In this document: in pieces, positions 34,841 to 45,618 of the stretch | Layout: each line of letters opens with the position of its first letter | How positions within the stretch are numbered: the stretch's first letter is position 1 | From: Liriodendron chinense | Taxonomy: Eukaryota; Streptophyta; Magnoliopsida; Magnoliales; Magnoliaceae | NCBI GenBank assembly: GCA_003013855.2 | Contig: PVNU02003874.1 | Location: 1-64,000, forward strand | Direction of reading: 5' to 3' | Length of the DNA stretch: 64,000 bases | The notes under the pieces: model-generated | What the model was told of the DNA's origin: nothing | The model's database searches: none | What the model saw: the letters and a program-made list of their open reading frames with translations, nothing else | Translations under genes and position numbers: made by a program

Positions 34841-34908
34841 GGTAGGGTGATTTATCATTGTACACCGTCCACGTGGTAGGGTGATTTATCATTGTACACC
34901 GTCCATGT
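34841..34908. repeat. 34-bp tandem duplication, block 2 only
   Basis: GGTAGGGTGATTTATCATTG TACACCGTCC(A)(C/T)GT occurs twice head to tail. Block 1 has one diverged unit near 18960-18990. Confidence 0.8.
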
Positions 34909-35236
34909 GTTTTAACCTGCTGTGGATGGAAAGTGATTAAAATAAATAGACGTTTAATGATCCTGAATATCTGATCAGTGGCCTCTGAATCAACGGTTGA
35001 AAATGGTTGACATTAATGTGAAACTCAAGAAAAGTGATTAATAGGACTCTATAATAGGCCTCTATAATAGGTATGGTTTTTAAGATATAGACCATCAATG
35101 ATAGGCCTCACAAGATGGACGGTGTAGATTGGTATATGAACCAGCCATTTGGAGTGTCGATAAGATGGCTCTATCATATTCCAGTTCTACATGGCACTAC
35201 GGTATCATGTCTGACAATCTCTGCCCATAGAAAATA

Positions 35237-35600
35237 TCAAAGGGTAGCGGATTAAGTCCTGCTCCAGCCTGGACGGACTCAGTCCAGGTAGGGGATCTTT
35301 GGGGTCCGCCGTGATGAATGGGTTTTATCCGTTTCATTTTCCTCCGGATCATTTTAATCTAAAATGAGCCCAAAACTGAGGTAGATCCAAAGCTCAAGTG
35401 CACCATACCATAGGAAGCAGTAGCGATAAATTAATGACGCCCACCGTTGAAACCTTCCTAGAGCCTATCATGACATTTATTTACCATCCAACCTATTCAT
35501 AATGTCACATAAACTTTCAAGAGCTTATGTTGCTGTCAAGAAGTTTTTAATGGTGGAATTTCAATCCCCACTGTGTGGTTCACTTGAGGATCTGCCTTGG
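35237..35600. mobile_element. GGGGCCCACC-family MITE, right end truncated
   Basis: Left outer arm AGCGGATTAAGTCCTGCTCC then core; it stops within the right core (GTGTGGTTCACTTGAGGATC). Confidence 0.6.
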
Positions 35601-37123
35601 GACAAACTGCTGATAATAGAGAAGTAAACTCGGATTCAATCAGCCATAGGAATAAATACCATCTTATATGAGAATGTGCTCGGCCAATGAGAATGTGCAG
35701 GATGCTCTTTCTAGTTTGGAAAATTCGGCCTTTTATCACTGATCGAAACCATTGATATAAATGGGACCACAATGGTAGTCCTAATATGAGCCAAGAACAT
35801 TCTCTGAATAACAGTTTCTTGCTATCGAAATCTCTAGCCTTTACCATGGGATCAGGTCCTTGCCATATTTTCTTTCTTAACCATCTATTTGCAAGCTAAA
35901 ATTGAGGGCTAGGATTATTCATGTGGTCGTATAATTTGGTGCATGGACATCTAGATCTCTTGGGCCACCGGACGCCGAGAAAGTCCCATGTACCAAAAAT
36001 CGGAGTAGTTCACTCATCAGTAACACATGCTTGCTTGGATTTGGATTGTTAAGAGTACTTTTTTCAACTGCTCACATTTCTCATGCAAGTTTGATGTGCT
36101 TGATCAACTAACTGACAATATTATTATTATTACTATTTAATAAGGCATTTTTACAGTATACCCTACTTGATTATAAACATCGCACGAGCCCACATTCTAA
36201 TACTCATATTAGAAATCCTTTAGATTTGAAATACCTTGGATTTAGAATCCTCTAGTTGTTATTTGGTATCATAGATTCATAATTCCCTTTAATTCAAAAG
36301 TAGCTATGTACTTAAAATTATGTAGTTTATTTACAAGAGTTTGAATTTAATTACTAAATAAATTTTAATATTTCTAATTCGTGTGCATACGGATGTTTGA
36401 CATGATGATTATAATAATTTAATTGAAAGCCAAAAATAATGAATCCTAAGCCTCAAATGGGCCACAAGCATAAGATCATGATTGAGTGACTAACCAACGA
36501 TGTTTGACATGATGATTATAATAATTTAGTGTGCATACATGGATAATGTTTGGACTACTCAAATCATTCTATTAAAGCAATTTTAATGATGCAGTTGATA
36601 ATCTAATTATTTTGGAATATCATCAATGGGTCATGTGCTCAGTAAATTAGTAGCTTAGTGATACATATGTTAGAGATGTGACTCTTTGGCCTTTAAAAAT
36701 GAGAGTTGGAAATCTAAGTAAAAGGGAAAGATTTTAAAACTCACCAAAAATGAGAGTTTGAAATACTCTCTAATTCACCCAACGAAACAATCAACGAATT
36801 TGGAATACCCTCAAATCCTTAGTGCCAAACGACCCCTTATGGAGTTGCATGCATTGAGGAATGGATGGTGGCTAATGCACTCAATGGTGGCACATGGTTT
36901 GGTGAAGCAGACATCTAGTGGGCCTTGCCTTTGATGGTGGCACATGCCCCAAAAATCATTACCATCCGATATTGAGCTTTTTTTTTTTTTTTCAGACATG
37001 TTGTATTTCTTCTGAGCAATCAATTTTAATACCAATGATTCAAGGGTTAGGATTTTCTATATTTCTTATCCTCTTAACCAATATGAACGTCAGGGATGGT
37101 TGAAGCGTGTTTGGTTCCACTTA
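35601..37123. other. A+T-rich intergenic region
   Basis: No gene seen. TTTGACATGATGATTATAAT is repeated at about 36396 and 36503. From 36175 the composition is strongly A+T rich. Confidence 0.5.
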
Positions 37124-38047
37124 GGGCCCGTTTGGATGCAGCCAAATAAGTTACTTTTTTGGCTAACAGCAGCAGTTTAGTTGCTTATCATAAATAAGTA
37201 AGTTTGATAAATACCTAATTATTAGCTACTTAGTGACTGAAACTTGGTTAAGTATTTCAGTTCCTTTAATTGCTTTTTTACTTCTTCTTTTTTTTTCCCA
37301 GCGAGATGAGAAGTCCACGGAAAACTGGGGATCGTGGGTTTCCTTAGCACAGAAGCATATTTAATTTGTTTCTCCCTCCCGCAAATTGAATCACTTACAA
37401 TTCATGGTGAGAGCCACCACTTTGATCTGAATCGTTCAATCCACAGATCTCATCCATCCAAGACAAGATCACTCGGATCAGCGTTTGTTGAAATCAAGAG
37501 TTAGTTTCTTGTCAGCTCAAGAAAGCCGTGATTCCAACAAGTTTCTTTCACTGTTTTTTCTTTCCGAACAGGCTAGACAATGGTTAGCTGATAAGTTAGT
37601 TGTTTACCACAAAAATCTATTCAAAGCTTCAGTTTGAAGCATCTTCAAACTTCCTAGGGTTCAACTGGACTGTCCATAAAAAAGAGATCAAATGAAGAAT
37701 CAATGGTTTCAAAGACGCCATTAGAAGCGAAGTTATCTTCTTCGTTTGACCAGCAAAAGTCGATCACTATATAGAACTCCATCATAGAATCGGATGTGAT
37801 CAAAAGGTGAGCCACAAAAACACCATTCAATCCTTAAAATCTCGCCAAGATCCATCAGTGCAAGGAGACTAAAATTGAAATCAAACCGTATCCAAGATTC
37901 CCGTGTGAGACTCAATATGTCTACTAATAGCTGATAAGTACGTTGTTTACCAAACACACTTATCTACTTAATAAGTAGAAACCAAGATAAGTAGCTTATC
38001 CCATAAGTAGCTTATCTTAAGCAACTTACATTCCAAACGGGCCTTAG
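37124..38047. mobile_element. PIF/hAT-like MITE with CGTTTGGA ends
   Basis: Left GGGCCCGTTTGGATGCAGCC then AAATAAGTTACTT; right, inverted, GGCCCGTTTGGAATGTAAGT then TGCTT. TTA flanks the element on both sides, which would fit a PIF/Harbinger 3-bp duplication. No transposase. Confidence 0.7.
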
Positions 38048-38151
38048 TGTCATGAAATTTTGCACCGAAATAGACTTATTAATCATGAAATTTCATGATA
38101 TTTGGCTTATACAAAAAGTTCCAACGCAAAGAATACCCACTATAAAATCTA

Positions 38152-38258
38152 TAGAGGGGCCGGGTTGAACCCACCTGGACTGCCTGATTAGTTCTTTTTT
38201 AGGGATGCTTTTTTTCCTAGAGGGGCTGGGTTGAACCCACCTGGACTGCCTGATTTAT
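38152..38258. repeat. Direct repeat, about 40-bp unit, 66-bp spacing
   Basis: AGAGGGGC(C/T)GGGTTGAACC CACCTGGACTGCCTGATT occurs at 38152 and 38218. Confidence 0.8.
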
Positions 38259-38469
38259 GTTACAGGTGGGGGCCACCTTAAGCACCGCTTAGATGTCCTA
38301 CACACTTTGCAGATTAGAACAAATTAATTACATGCAATACAGGCTGACAAAATTGAGTGACTGGTCAGACCAACCATTTTGTACACCCTGCACTTCTCCC
38401 TTCAGAGGGGAGCTCTGATGTGATGGGATTTAATTCCATGGAAAGCTGCTGTCAGAGGTGGGTGGATCG

Positions 38470-39062
38470 GGAAGCGGAATGGCTAGTGCACCCTACTGGC
38501 GGACGAAGAGCCGGTGCGCAGTCCTCGAGCACCGTGTTTGTACGAACGGTTAAAAGAAGATTAAGACTATGGGGACCCCACAATGATGTATTTAGTATAT
38601 CCAAACCGTCCATCCATTGGGTGAGATCATTTTAGTGCATGATACCTAAAATGAGGCATATCCAAAACTCAAGTGGACCACACCGCTAAAGGCAGTGGGA
38701 ACAATGATTCTCACCATTAAAACATGCCCAGGGTCCACCATGATGTTTATTTGTCATCCAAACTGTTCGTAAGGTCATAAGGACCTGGATGAAGGGTAAA
38801 AATAAATATCAGACTGATCCAAAACTTCTGGGACCTCCAAGAAGGTTTCAATGGTATACGTTCAATCTCCCACTGCTTTCTGCAGTGTGGTCCACTGAAT
38901 CCTTGAATCTGTCTTATTTTTTGGGTTAAGCCTTAGAATGATCCCAAAACATGGACAGACGGTTTGGATATAACAAATACCTCATGGTGGGACAAATAGA
39001 ACTTGATGACGTCACTACACCAGCAACCTTGCTGGTGTAGAGTGCACCAGCCAATCCGCTTC
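38470..39062. mobile_element. GGGGCCCACC-family MITE
   Basis: Ends GAAGCGGAATGGCTAGTGCA and, inverted, GAAGCGGATTGGCTGGTGCA. Inside the right arm is a second small palindrome, CTACACCAGCAACCTTGCTG then GTGTAG. Confidence 0.8.
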
Positions 39063-39112
39063 TGGTGGATCCGTCCAGTTATTCCTTTTAAAGCATGCAG
39101 TCCAAATCAAAT

Positions 39113-39654
39113 TGGCGTGAATTAGGTGTTACCCTGGGAACAGCTTAGTGGGTGTTACCCTAACCGTGTGGGGCCCTTCTTGATGTATATTTTATATATC
39201 CACGCCGTCTATCTATTTTTTCATATCACTTTAGGATGTGATAAAAAAACCCTAAGAAGATCCAAATTTTAGGTGGACCATACCAGTAGAAACAGTGATG
39301 AATAACGATTAAAAACGTTTTTGTGGGACACAAAATTTTTAGATCAATCTTATATTTATATTTTCCCTTCATAAAGAACTTATTGACATTATCAACAACT
39401 TGGATTGAAAATAAACATTACCAAAATCCTACGATGGGCTCTTCGGAATTTTTAATGGTGGTGCACTCAATCACACTATTTCTAGTGGTATGGTCCCCTT
39501 TAAATTTAGATCTGCTTAATTTTTTGGAATCTCATTCTAAAATCTGCTGTAGAAAAGGATTGGCGGCGTGGATATACAAAATATCATCTATGTGGGCCAC
39601 ACGTTAGGGGTAACACCCACTAAGCTGTTCCCGGGGTAACACCTAATTCGAGCC
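39113..39654. mobile_element. GGGGCCCACC-family MITE with about 60-bp outer arms
   Basis: Outer arms GAATTAGGTGTTACCCTGGG then AACAGCTTAGTGGGTGTTAC, inverted almost perfectly at 39606-39649. CCAAATCAAAT flanks it at 39102-39112 and 39655-39665, containing the target duplication. Confidence 0.85.
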
Positions 39655-39705
39655 CCAAATCAAATCCCTGACAGCAAGGAGCTGGGGCGCCCATGTCATT
39701 TGGTT

Positions 39706-40076
39706 TACGCGGATTGCATCCCTCATTGGCAAAGCATCCATGCTGATATGTGGAGGGTCCCACCACAATGTCCCCGTTCATTTGTTTATCCGTGTCCCCG
39801 TTCATTTTCTAAGATCATTTTAAGGCATGAGACCAGAGGTGGATCCAAAGCTCAAGTGGGCTACACCAGAGATGACTCTTGCATTTAATATTTTTGTGCA
39901 TTTATTGCAACCAAGTCCATTATTTGGTGTGGCCCACATGAACGTTGGATCTGCCTCATTCTTGTTCTCATGCCTTAGAATGATCTTAAAAAAGGAATGG
40001 ACAGCATAGATAAACAGATACATCACGGTGGGCCCCTCCACAGATCAGCATGGAGGAAGGACGCAATCCGCATTAG
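39706..40076. mobile_element. MITE of the TAAACAGATACATCA subfamily
   Basis: Left arm ACGCGGATTGCATCCCTCAT with CCATGCTGATATGTGGAGGG; right, inverted, TGCGGATTGCGTCCTTCCTC with CCATGCTGATCTGTGGAGGG. Core shorter than the main type. Relatives at 44613 and 61043. Confidence 0.75.
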
Positions 40077-40126
40077 AGTATTATGAACCGCTTTCAAACC
40101 GATGCCATGCATAGCTATGAACCGAA

Positions 40127-40622
40127 GGGGGGCTTTAAGGAGCAGCCATGGTGTATGGGTTTTATCCCCACCACCCATCAATTTCTCTAAATTATTTTAG
40201 GGGGGCTTTAAGGAGCAGCCATGGTGTATGGGTTTTATCCACACCACCCATCAATTTCTCTAAATTATTTTAGGTTATAAGCCCAAAAATGAAGCAGTTC
40301 AAAGGCTCAAGTGGACCACACCGCAGGAAGCAGCGGTGATAATGACATCCACTGTTGACACCTTCCTAGGGTCCACCGTGATGGTTAATTGCCATCCGAC
40401 CTATCCATTAGGTCACATGGACCTAGATGAAGTAGAAACACAAATATCAGCTTGATCCAAAACTTCTGTGGCCCCAAAATGTTTTCGACATGCAGTTGTT
40501 TAATCCCTACTGTGTGGTCCACTCAAGTCTTGGAACTGCCTCATTTTTGGGCTTGGATGCTAAGATGATACGGCAAAATTGTTGAATGGTGTGGATAAAA
40601 CCCATATATCACTGCGGGCCGT
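40127..40622. mobile_element. GGGGCCCACC-family MITE with doubled left arm
   Basis: The left arm segment GGGGGGCTTTAAGGAGCAGC ... AAATTATTTTAGG (about 73 bp) is present twice in tandem (about 40127-40201 and 40202-40273). The right arm GATAAAACCCATATATCACT is single. Confidence 0.75.
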
Positions 40623-40714
40623 CAGTTCGTGGGGAGGGGCATCACTCGTTCCAATCACATCGGGTCCACTCAGTTTGCAGTTGAGGCGCCCACGTTATGA
40701 GCTAACCTGCCTCC

Positions 40715-41230
40715 CTTCGGGAGCGGAATCAGTCTGGGACCTAACCAATTTTCTGTCAGGTCTTTCACCGTGGGGACTAAATCAATGTATATGTTGTATA
40801 TCCAAGCCGCACATCCATTTTGCCAGCTCATTTCAGGGGTTCTTCTAAAAAATGAAGCAGATCCAATTCTCAGGTGGACCACACCAATGGAAATAGTATT
40901 GATTGACCATTAAAAACTTTGTGGGCCACAAAAGCTTTTTTTTTTATTTATCAAGCTGATATTGTGTTTTCCGTTCATCCAGGTTTTTACGACATTGTCA
41001 ACGGGTTGGATGAAAAATAAACATTATAGTGGACCTTAGAAGTTCTTAATGATAGGTGTTCAATGAGACTCTCGTGTGGTGTGGTCCACCTGAAATTTGG
41101 ATCTACTTCATTTTTGGCCCATGCCCCAAAATGAGCTGGCAAAACAGATGGAAGGCATGGATATACAACACATTCATCATCGATGTGGGCCCCACAGAAA
41201 AGACCCGACGGAGCTCGGTCAGGTCGTCCC
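40715..41230. mobile_element. GGGGCCCACC-family MITE
   Basis: Left TCGGGAGCGGAATCAGTCTG and inner CTGTCAGGTCTTTC; right GATGTGGGCCCCACAGAAAA then GACCCGACGG. Complete core. Confidence 0.65.
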
Positions 41231-41326
41231 TGCATATCTCAATGAATCCACGCCCTGATTTTGGGGACAACTGTATGTGACAAATGGAGCCCACTCAATG
41301 AGTAGTATTGATCCTACCCGGTCCAC

Positions 41327-41803
41327 GCGGATTCCCAGGAAGTTACTAAGCTGGGAACTTAGGTGGGGCCTACTGTGATGTATGTGAGAAATTCACTTTG
41401 TTCATTCATTTTGTGGGCTCCTTTTAGAACATGCGGCAAAAAATAAGCTGAATCCAAGATTCAAGTGGGCTGAAAACATGAAAATTAAACATACACAATT
41501 GAAATAATCATGGAGCCACAGAAGTTTTAAAACATGTTTTCAGTTAATCCTAATAGGAATGGCATTATGAATGGTATGAATGGCATATAAGCATTGTTGT
41601 GGACCTAGAGGAGTTTCAACAGTAGAAATTTCCCTACGGCCTTTTCCTCACGTGCGGCCTACTTGGGTCTTAGACTCGCTCATCTCAAAGGCACATCCTA
41701 AAATGAGGTTGAAAATGGATAGATGAGTGGATTTCTCACAAACATCACGATGGGCCCATCGCACGAACTTTTTGCGAAAGTTACGCAGGGAATCCGCGTC
41801 CAC
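41327..41803. mobile_element. MITE of the TTTGTGAGAAATCC subfamily
   Basis: Left ACGCGGATTCCCAGGAAGTT; right inverted GACGCGGATTCCCTGCGTAA. Core arm GATGTATGTGAGAAATTCAC against ATTTCTCACAAACATCACGA. Confidence 0.75.
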
Positions 41804-42361
41804 TCGGTGGTGATTGTAACACACATGTACCATGTCGGCACATGTTTAGAGATTTGGACTTAGATGGTTAGTATAGACAGCCCCCTCGGTCATCACGTGG
41901 ACATACTAGTGCAGTTCCAAGAAATATCTAAAGCCGCGTTGATATCACTGTCTGACGTATGATGCTGGCCCACCACAAACAAATAAAATAATATCCATCC
42001 ACTAGAAATTCTGAAAACCTTGTGAGATTGAAAGATCGCTACAGGTCAAGTCAATGAACTGCTCTTACCTTCTCCTTTAAAAATACTTTCTTTCATACTC
42101 TTATCCTCTTCTCAAAGCATGTGATTTGACCCGTTAAAATATTTTTCATGAGGAGCGTTTTATTCTTTGGATGGTTCCTCCTCTGACAGGGAAGACGCGT
42201 TAGAAATCTGGCCCATTCATCAGGTAACCTAACCATGACTATTGCGTGGACCAAAAATCATGTTGGTCCACTTTCATGCAAGCGTAATCTGCATGACTAA
42301 AATGAGTGGTCGAAAAAGTCGTATGATAAAAATTTGGACTAAAGCTTTGGCTCTGTTGACG

Positions 42362-42840
42362 GGACGCGGATTTCCAGCGAAACTGGTAACATAGGTGGGG
42401 CCCACAGTGATGTTTGTGTGAAATACACGCTGTATATTTTTTTTGTGAGCTCATTTTAGGACATATGACCAATGATTCAGATCCAAGACTCAAGTGGGCC
42501 GAAAAAGTGAGCATTGAACATCTACAGTTGAAATATTAGTGGGGCCATAGAAGTTTTGATTCAGGCTAATATTTGTGTTCATCCCAGCAAGACCGACATT
42601 ATGAACAGTATGAATGGCATATAAACATCACTGTGAACCCATGGTGGTTTCAACTATAGGAATTTTCCTTCCGACCTTTTCCTTTAGTGCAACCCACTTG
42701 AGCCTTGGAAGCAGCTGATTTTTTGTCCGATGTCTTAAAATGGGCTTAAAAAACCGTTGAACCAGATGTATTTCTCACAAACATCACCATGGCCCCACCT
42801 AGAATTCCAAGAACTTCCTGCGAAAAAGAAATCCGCGTCC
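42362..42840. mobile_element. MITE of the TTTGTGAGAAATCC subfamily
   Basis: Left GACGCGGATTTCCAGCGAAA; right inverted GACGCGGATTTCTTTTTCGC. First of three elements lying head to tail. Confidence 0.75.
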
Positions 42841-42847
42841 CTCTTTC

Positions 42848-43382
42848 ACGAAACGCGGATTAGCTAGGTTGAGCAGCTATCTAGCTATTGAAGTGATGTC
42901 ACCAACTTCTATAGGGCCCACCATGATGTATGTGTTGTATCCATACTATCCATCTGAGATCATTTTATAGTATGAACCAAAGAATGAGGCAGATTCAAAG
43001 CTCAAGTGGACCTCACCAAAGAAAACAGTGGGGATTGATCTCCTACCATTAAAAAGTTGTTGAGGCCACAGAATTTTTTTATCAAGCTGATATTTTTGTT
43101 TTCCCTTTTTCCATGTCTGTGTTAACTTATGAACAGGTTGGATTTCAAATAAACATCATGGTGGGCCCTAGAGAGTTTCAACGGTCTGGTCATTGTCCCC
43201 ACTGTTTTCTTTGGTGGGATCCACTTGAGATTTGGATGTGTCTCATTCTTTAGATCATGCCCTAAAATGATCTCTACAAACAGATGGACGGTGTGGATAC
43301 AACAAACACATCGAAGTGGCCCAACAGAAGTTGGTGTGGTCACTTCCGTAGCGAGATAGCTACTCATAGCTAATCCGCGTCC
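42848..43382. mobile_element. GGGGCCCACC-family MITE with about 75-bp outer arms
   Basis: Left ACGCGGATTAGCTAGGTTGA with AGCTATCTAGCTA and CACCAACTTCTATAGGGCCC; right inverted ACGCGGATTAGCTATGAGTA with AGCTATCTCGCTA and CACCAACTTCTGTTGGGCC. Confidence 0.85.
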
Positions 43383-43414
43383 CTAGGTTAGGGAAGATGC
43401 CGATTTCTTGGAAA

Positions 43415-43602
43415 TCAGATTGCGTGCTCTTATCAAGTGGACTAAACTCTGTTGGGCCCACCTAGAATGTATGTGCTTTATCTATTTTGTTCATATGTTT
43501 TTCCAGCTCATTTTAGGGTTGAGCCTAAAATTTAAGCATATCCAAATCTCAAGTGGACCATGCCACGGGAAACAGTGGGAATAATGATTTCCACCTAAGT
43601 TT
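43415..43602. mobile_element. GGGGCCCACC-family MITE, left half only
   Basis: CAGATTGCGTGCTCTTATCA then AAACTCTGTTGGGCCCACCT and AGAATGTATGTGCTTTATCT; closely resembles the left half of the oxidase copy 1 intron element (12472). Confidence 0.7.
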
Positions 43603-44612
43603 TTGTGCGTGTGAGTATGATGTGCGGTCCTGTACAGTCTACTTGACTTAAGGTTTGATTGAATTGCCAATGTCCCCTACACCAAGATGGATAGATTGGA
43701 AACTAGATACTAGATCCAGAGTCATCTTGGCCACCTGTATTGTACTCGCACTCCGTTCAAACAATTTATGAAAGGATAGAAGGATAAGCTTTTCGAATGA
43801 ATTCTTTTTGTCTTGTGACAATATACGTGAGTCTACTACTTAAGAACTTTTTCTTTCACCAACTCTCTCAATTTAATATTTCTCAAAAGGATCAAGTATA
43901 CATAGGCAGATTAAGAAAGGCAAAACATTGTCGATTTCATTAATATATTAAAATGATGCTTATTATAATCTAGGGGTGCACATAGAGGTGGGCGCAAACC
44001 AAGCCAGCTCAAAAGCTCGACTCGAATTGGTTTGAAAAAACTCGGCTTGGATTAGTTCGAATGGAAGTTTAAACCAAACCAAGCCTCAGAGTCAAGCTCG
44101 TTTGAAAAAACAAACCAAGCCCAAATTAGGACAGTCCTGGCTTGGCTCAGCTCGAAGCTCAATTTGATTTAGATCGATTTGATTTGGCTTATTGATCGTA
44201 AGCACATGGTCTACAACTTAAGATTGCAGAGAGCTAAATCTACTTCCAGAGCACTATAGCGGGAGCCACTAGGTAGTAATTATGTAAAAACTAGGCTAGG
44301 CTAGGAAAATGAAATATAAAAGATAGATTATTATTTTTGATGTGAGGCTTGGAGCTCTTCGTGGAGTGTTGTTTATATAGGCTTCTTTGAAATGGTGGTC
44401 ATACGTAGTTTTCAGCATCGTGAAGGATTCGGATAATTGGTTGTGAAAATCTCTTTCATTCTTTGACATTAGTGTGGCCTACGACCACCTATATAAGAGA
44501 TATACTCTCACTTGTCTCATCTAGAGTCTTCACGTCTCTAAACTACCACATAGGAAGGTTGTTGGAGTCCTCACATCACATGGCTTTAGCATTGTACAGA
44601 GAGCTTTTGAAT
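43603..44612. other. Intergenic with a GAGCTCGACTCG-type tract
   Basis: 43972-44180 is rich in AACCAAGCC/AGCTCGA words, like the hAT-like tracts elsewhere, beginning TAGGGGTGCACATAGAG. No gene seen in the rest. Confidence 0.4.
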
Positions 44613-44955
44613 GCGGATTACGTCCAACTAAATCTATGGGGCCCACCATGATGTATCAGTTTATCCACTTCGTCCATCCCTTTTCTAAGATCATGTTAGG
44701 GTATGGGCCCAAATTGAGGTAGACCCAATGCTGCAGTGGACCACACTAGAAATGACTATTGCATTTAATGCTCAGTGCATTTAATGCAACCCAAGCTTAC
44801 TATTTGGTGTGGTCCATTATAGCGATGGATCTACCTTATTTTTTTGCTCATTTGTTAACATGTTCATAGAAAAGAGATGGGCAATTTGGATAAACAGATA
44901 TACCACAGTGGGCCCCCACATATATATGGTCGAAAACAATATGCATCCATTGCTT
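44613..44955. mobile_element. MITE of the TAAACAGATACATCA subfamily
   Basis: Left ATGCGGATTACGTCCAACTA then GGGGCCCACCATGATGTATC; right GATAAACAGATATACCACAG then TGGGCCCCCA. Confidence 0.65.
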
Positions 44956-45395
44956 TTAGCATGACTCTAACATTTAATGCTACATAAAAATCTCTTATGA
45001 TGGGGATTCTGATATTTAATATGTGAGAGAGACTTACTTTAATGAAACTATTTGCTTTTGCTAAGGGTAATTTTGAGACAACTTTAGCATTTAATGATGT
45101 ATCTCTTCTTCTTCTTTTTCTTTTTGTTAGTCATGCGACATGCGACGCACCCACCTTGTTAACTGGGCAATGCACCCATACAGTTAGTCACGTGATGCAC
45201 TTATCAGTGCAATTAGTGTCTCATTAGCATTCGAACCTAAGATCTGGTGTTAAAAGGTTAAGGTGCACATCTCTAATTCCTCTTCTTGAAATCATCCACA
45301 CAACATATGGCACAGCTACCATGTGGCGTCTTCATCCCTTGTATGATTTGGATGCACCAAATAGGATGTAAATAATGATGGAGAGTATGAGTAGG

Positions 45396-45618
45396 ATTTT
45401 GCCTATCATTTTAGCGTGCCGACATATGAAAGCATCTCATTGGACTTACATAAGTGTGCCAAGAAAAAAAGAATATAAACATAATCCAACATATTCCCTC
45501 TATATAGATTTCGCCAATCATTTAGCGTGTCATGCCAACATGTGGCAGCATCTCATTGGACTAAATAAGTGTGCCACAAAAAACGGATATAAATACAACC
45601 CAACAGGTTCCCACTGTA
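45396..45618. repeat. Tandem repeat, two units of about 110 bp
   Basis: Each unit holds a ...ATTTTAGCGTG(C/T)C... start, GCATCTCATTGGACT, AAGTGTGCCA, AAATA.AA..CAACCCAACA-like and ...TATATAGATT. The second unit is shifted by small indels. Confidence 0.75.

Larger units (their letters stand above)
28194..35210. repeat. Segmental duplication, block 2 (contains ascorbate oxidase copy 2)
   Basis: Direct-orientation copy of block 1 (6036-19276). Both start at AAAATTCCAATCCAA within the last MADS intron and end near CACTACNGTATCATGT. Block 2 lacks most block 1 transposons but has its own at 31981-32527 and 34213-34764. Confidence 0.9.

Noticed and set aside
37733..37957. A 74-codon open frame
   Set aside because: It lies inside the MITE at 37124-38047 and has no recognisable transposase motif.
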